From assembly GCA_041483455.1 (NCBI GenBank), contig JBGPFS010000127.1, positions 1-7,196 of the forward strand: a stretch of DNA of 7,196 nucleotides. The letters run 5' to 3'. Positions 5,071 to 7,196 of this stretch are shown in pieces. The position numbers and the translations under genes were made by a program. The notes below the pieces were generated by a model that was not told where the DNA came from, did no database searches, and was given only the letters and a program-made list of their open reading frames with translations. This DNA comes from JBGPFS01 sp041483455. GTDB lineage: Bacteria > Chloroflexota > Limnocylindria > Limnocylindrales > CSP1-4. Each line of letters opens with the position of its first letter. Within the stretch, counting starts at the first letter, position 1.

Positions 5071-7196
5071 GTGCCCGAGTTCCCGCTCAACGCAGCCAAG
5101 GTCCAGCCCCAGCCGCTCCGACCGGAGACCCTTCAACGCGACCGGCTCCTGGACTGGCTGACCGCCAAGATCAACCGGCGGTTCGTGCTCGTCATCGCCG
5201 AGGCCGGCTACGGCAAGACGACCCTGCTCGCCGACTTCTCGCGCCGCACGCGGCGTCGGATGCTCTGGTACCGGATCGATCCGGACGAGCGGAACTGGAT
5301 CAGCTTCATGCACTACCTGGTCGCGGCCGGCCAGGAAGTCGAGCCCACCTTCGGTCGGTCGACCAGGTCGTTGCTCGGCGAGCTCTCGGCCACCGGGGGG
5401 CCGTCGCGCGATTCCATCGTCGCGACGTTCATCCGCGAGCTCGGCCTGTTCGCCGAGGGCGGCGCCGCGCTGGTCCTCGACGACTACCACCTGGTCGACG
5501 ATGTCGAGGACATCCGGACCGTCATGCGCGAGCTGGTCTCGCGAGCGCCCGAGCGAGTGACCTTCGTGATCGCCAGCCGACGCCAGCCTGCCCTGCCGCT
5601 CGCCCGAGCGCGCTCGCAGGGCGAGGTGGCGGAGCTCCGGACGGACGACCTTCGGTTCGACCTCGACGAGACCGACCGCCTGTTCCGTGAGACCTACGGG
5701 CGACCCCTCGAACGAGACGTCGTCGCCGACCTCAACCGGCGGACCGAGGGTTGGGCCGCCTCGCTTCAGCTCGTGGAAGCCGCCATCCGCGAACGGACGC
5801 CCAGCCAGATCCGCGCCTTCGTGGGCAGTCTGTCGGGGGCGAGCGAGGACCTCTACGACTACCTCGCCGAGGAGGTGATCGGCGACCTCGACGAGGAGAT
5901 GCAGTCCTTCCTGATGCGGATCTCGATCCTGCAGGAGGTCGACCGAGAGCTCGCCACGGCCGTCACGGACCTACCGCCCGATCGGGTCGCCGAGCTCCTC
6001 TCATCCGCCGAACGCCTCGGCCTCCTCGGTCGCCGCGGCGCGTTTTCGAAACACTCCCGACTATTTCACCCGCTCGTCAGATCCTTCCTCGAGTCGCGAT
6101 TGGCCAGAACGGTCAATGCCGACGGCCTCACGGCGATTCACCTCGCCGCAGCTCTGGGCGGTTCGAGGGGCTGGATGCACGCCGGCTATCACTACGCTCG
6201 AGCTGGGGCCCTGGAGGTCCTCGGCGCGTCGGTGGCGAGAGCCCTTCCCGAGATCCTAGCCGGCGGCCAACTCGAGCTTGGAGCCAAGTACTTGAGTTTG
6301 GCGGGCCTGCCATGGACTGAGCCCATTTGCGATGTTCTCAAATCGCGACTTGACCTTCGGGATGGTCACATTGAGACGGCCAAACATCTCGCCGAGGCAG
6401 CAGCAGACGCCCTGGGTGACGAGGCTGGCGAACTTCCCGGCTACGCACTGTCGAATCTCGCCCATATCTACTTCAGCATCGGCGAGTTCGAAGCTGCGCA
6501 TCGTGTGGCAGGAGAGCTCGCGGCCACGGACCCGGGGACTCGACTCCGATTGATTGCCGAGGGAATTCAGTCTGTCATCGAATTGTCGATGACCGGCGAC
6601 CTTCTACTGATCAGGGACCGCTTGACTCGCCTCGCATCGGAGCTTGAACAAACCGGAAGTGAGCACTACCTCGGCGTGACACTTATCAACCTAGCAGAGG
6701 TCCATCGAGCGTTAGGTGACGCTCCAGCCACCCTAGCTCTCGCGGAACGGGCAATCCTCGCGCTGGAATACACAGGGTCCCGCGCGGAGCTGGGGACCGC
6801 GCTTGTTCAGCGCGGATGGGCGCTGGCGACGGCCTGCCGTTGGGACGAGGCGAACGCTTCCCTGGACGAGGCAGTCTCGGTCGCCCCGGATGGCGTCCGC
6901 GCAGAGGTCCTTGCAGACGCCTCAGAGATACTCATGTGGCTCGGCGAGTTGGAGCAGGGTGTCGCTTGGCTCGATTCAGCCGTTCGGGCTCGTCGCGTGT
7001 CATGGGACGTCGACGACATGATCTGTGTATCTCGGGCCCTCCAGCGAATCCGCGAGGGCGACCCGCTGGGTGCTACAAGGCTCATTAGTGGGGTCAGTTC
7101 AGATCGCCCACACCGGCAGTCTGCCTTCTTAGCGAGGACACATCTGGTGATGGCTCTGGCCACGCACCTCTCTGGCGATGCGCTCGCGGCCGAACA
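5071..7196 (+). CDS. MalT/LuxR-type STAND ATPase transcriptional regulator, C-terminus beyond the window
   Basis: The frame is open to the last base; 708 residues are visible. These regulators bind ATP and an inducer, oligomerise and activate transcription through a C-terminal domain (LuxR helix-turn-helix or another type), not seen here. Numbered from GTG 5071: PLNAAKVQPQPLR and RDRLLDWL lead in; Walker A AEAGYGKT is at 43-50 (K49), Walker B LVLDD at 134-138, IASRRQPALPLARAR follows at 167-181 with a sensor-like ASR, and RTEGWAASLQL is at 224-234, all typical of MalT-like NTPases. A winged-helix-like segment (about 264-320) and TPR-like helical repeats (about 450-700, e.g. ALSNLAHIYFSIGEFEAA) follow. 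The start is uncertain: GTG 5071 fits the family's usual N-terminus and lies after the promoter; ATG 4879, GTG 4873 or GTG 4852 would add 64-73 Pro/Ser-rich residues. Third-position GC drops sharply after about 6000. Confidence 0.9.
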   Translation, partial: MPEFPLNAAKVQPQPLRPETLQRDRLLDWLTAKINRRFVLVIAEAGYGKTTLLADFSRRTRRRMLWYRIDPDERNWISFMHYLVAAGQEVEPTFGRSTRSLLGELSATGGPSRDSIVATFIRELGLFAEGGAALVLDDYHLVDDVEDIRTVMRELVSRAPERVTFVIASRRQPALPLARARSQGEVAELRTDDLRFDLDETDRLFRETYGRPLERDVVADLNRRTEGWAASLQLVEAAIRERTPSQIRAFVGSLSGASEDLYDYLAEEVIGDLDEEMQSFLMRISILQEVDRELATAVTDLPPDRVAELLSSAERLGLLGRRGAFSKHSRLFHPLVRSFLESRLARTVNADGLTAIHLAAALGGSRGWMHAGYHYARAGALEVLGASVARALPEILAGGQLELGAKYLSLAGLPWTEPICDVLKSRLDLRDGHIETAKHLAEAAADALGDEAGELPGYALSNLAHIYFSIGEFEAAHRVAGELAATDPGTRLRLIAEGIQSVIELSMTGDLLLIRDRLTRLASELEQTGSEHYLGVTLINLAEVHRALGDAPATLALAERAILALEYTGSRAELGTALVQRGWALATACRWDEANASLDEAVSVAPDGVRAEVLADASEILMWLGELEQGVAWLDSAVRARRVSWDVDDMICVSRALQRIREGDPLGATRLISGVSSDRPHRQSAFLARTHLVMALATHLSGDALAAE

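Noticed and set aside
4794..5490. Minus-strand open frames opposite the start of the MalT-like gene
   Set aside because: The plus frame encodes a clear Walker A/B ATPase; the minus frames are low-complexity shadows.
6256..7163. Short open frames on both strands in the lower-GC part of the regulator gene
   Set aside because: The plus frame of the regulator is continuous from 5071 to 7196 with TPR-like repeats, so no separate small genes or frameshift are needed.
1..7196. CRISPR array, insertion sequence, tRNA, or phage or defence genes
   Set aside because: No spaced identical repeats, transposase motifs, terminal inverted repeats with target duplications, or tRNA-like TTCGA arms with matching stems were found on either strand.

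Overview
The window is GC-rich bacterial chromosomal DNA. It carries housekeeping and SOS genes on the left (about 1-3610), two small genes in the middle, and the first part of a large MalT/LuxR-type ATPase regulator running off the right edge. The LexA operator has the Gram-positive/actinobacterial form (CGAAC-N4-GTTCG). That operator, the very high third-position GC, the GTG and TTG starts and the MalT-like regulator suggest a Chloroflexota (Limnocylindria-like) or actinobacterial genome. The lineage is inference.

Layout. Minus strand, left: the 5' end of a DNA polymerase IV gene (1-109), rplI for ribosomal protein L9 (228-674) and a DUF1232/YkvA-type membrane protein gene (671-1183). The last two overlap by four bases. 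A divergent intergenic region (1184-1413) holds a lexA promoter with a perfect LexA box in its spacer. Plus strand: lexA (1414-2064), a 193-bp gap with three DnaA-box-like 9-mers exactly 21 bp apart, and dnaB (2258-3610). A lipoprotein gene of unknown function (3607-4509, minus) meets dnaB tail to tail in a shared CTAG. Divergent from it is a dodecin-family gene (4589-4792, plus). A well-formed promoter at 4925-4954 then precedes the MalT-like gene (about 5071 to beyond 7196, plus), which continues open to the last base.

How the genes relate. LexA should repress itself and other damage-response genes; a Y-family polymerase is a classical LexA target, but no LexA box is visible in front of it here. 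DnaB is the replicative helicase, and the DnaA-box-like cluster before it hints at replication-linked control. The lipoprotein, dodecin and regulator genes show no clear link to these or to each other.

No defence system, CRISPR array, insertion sequence or RNA gene was seen. Most of the window is ordinary core genome. The best leads are the phased DnaA-box-like cluster, the abrupt fall in third-position GC inside the regulator gene, the 14-bp tandem repeat across the rplI stop codon, and a dodecin lacking the usual flavin-stacking tryptophan.
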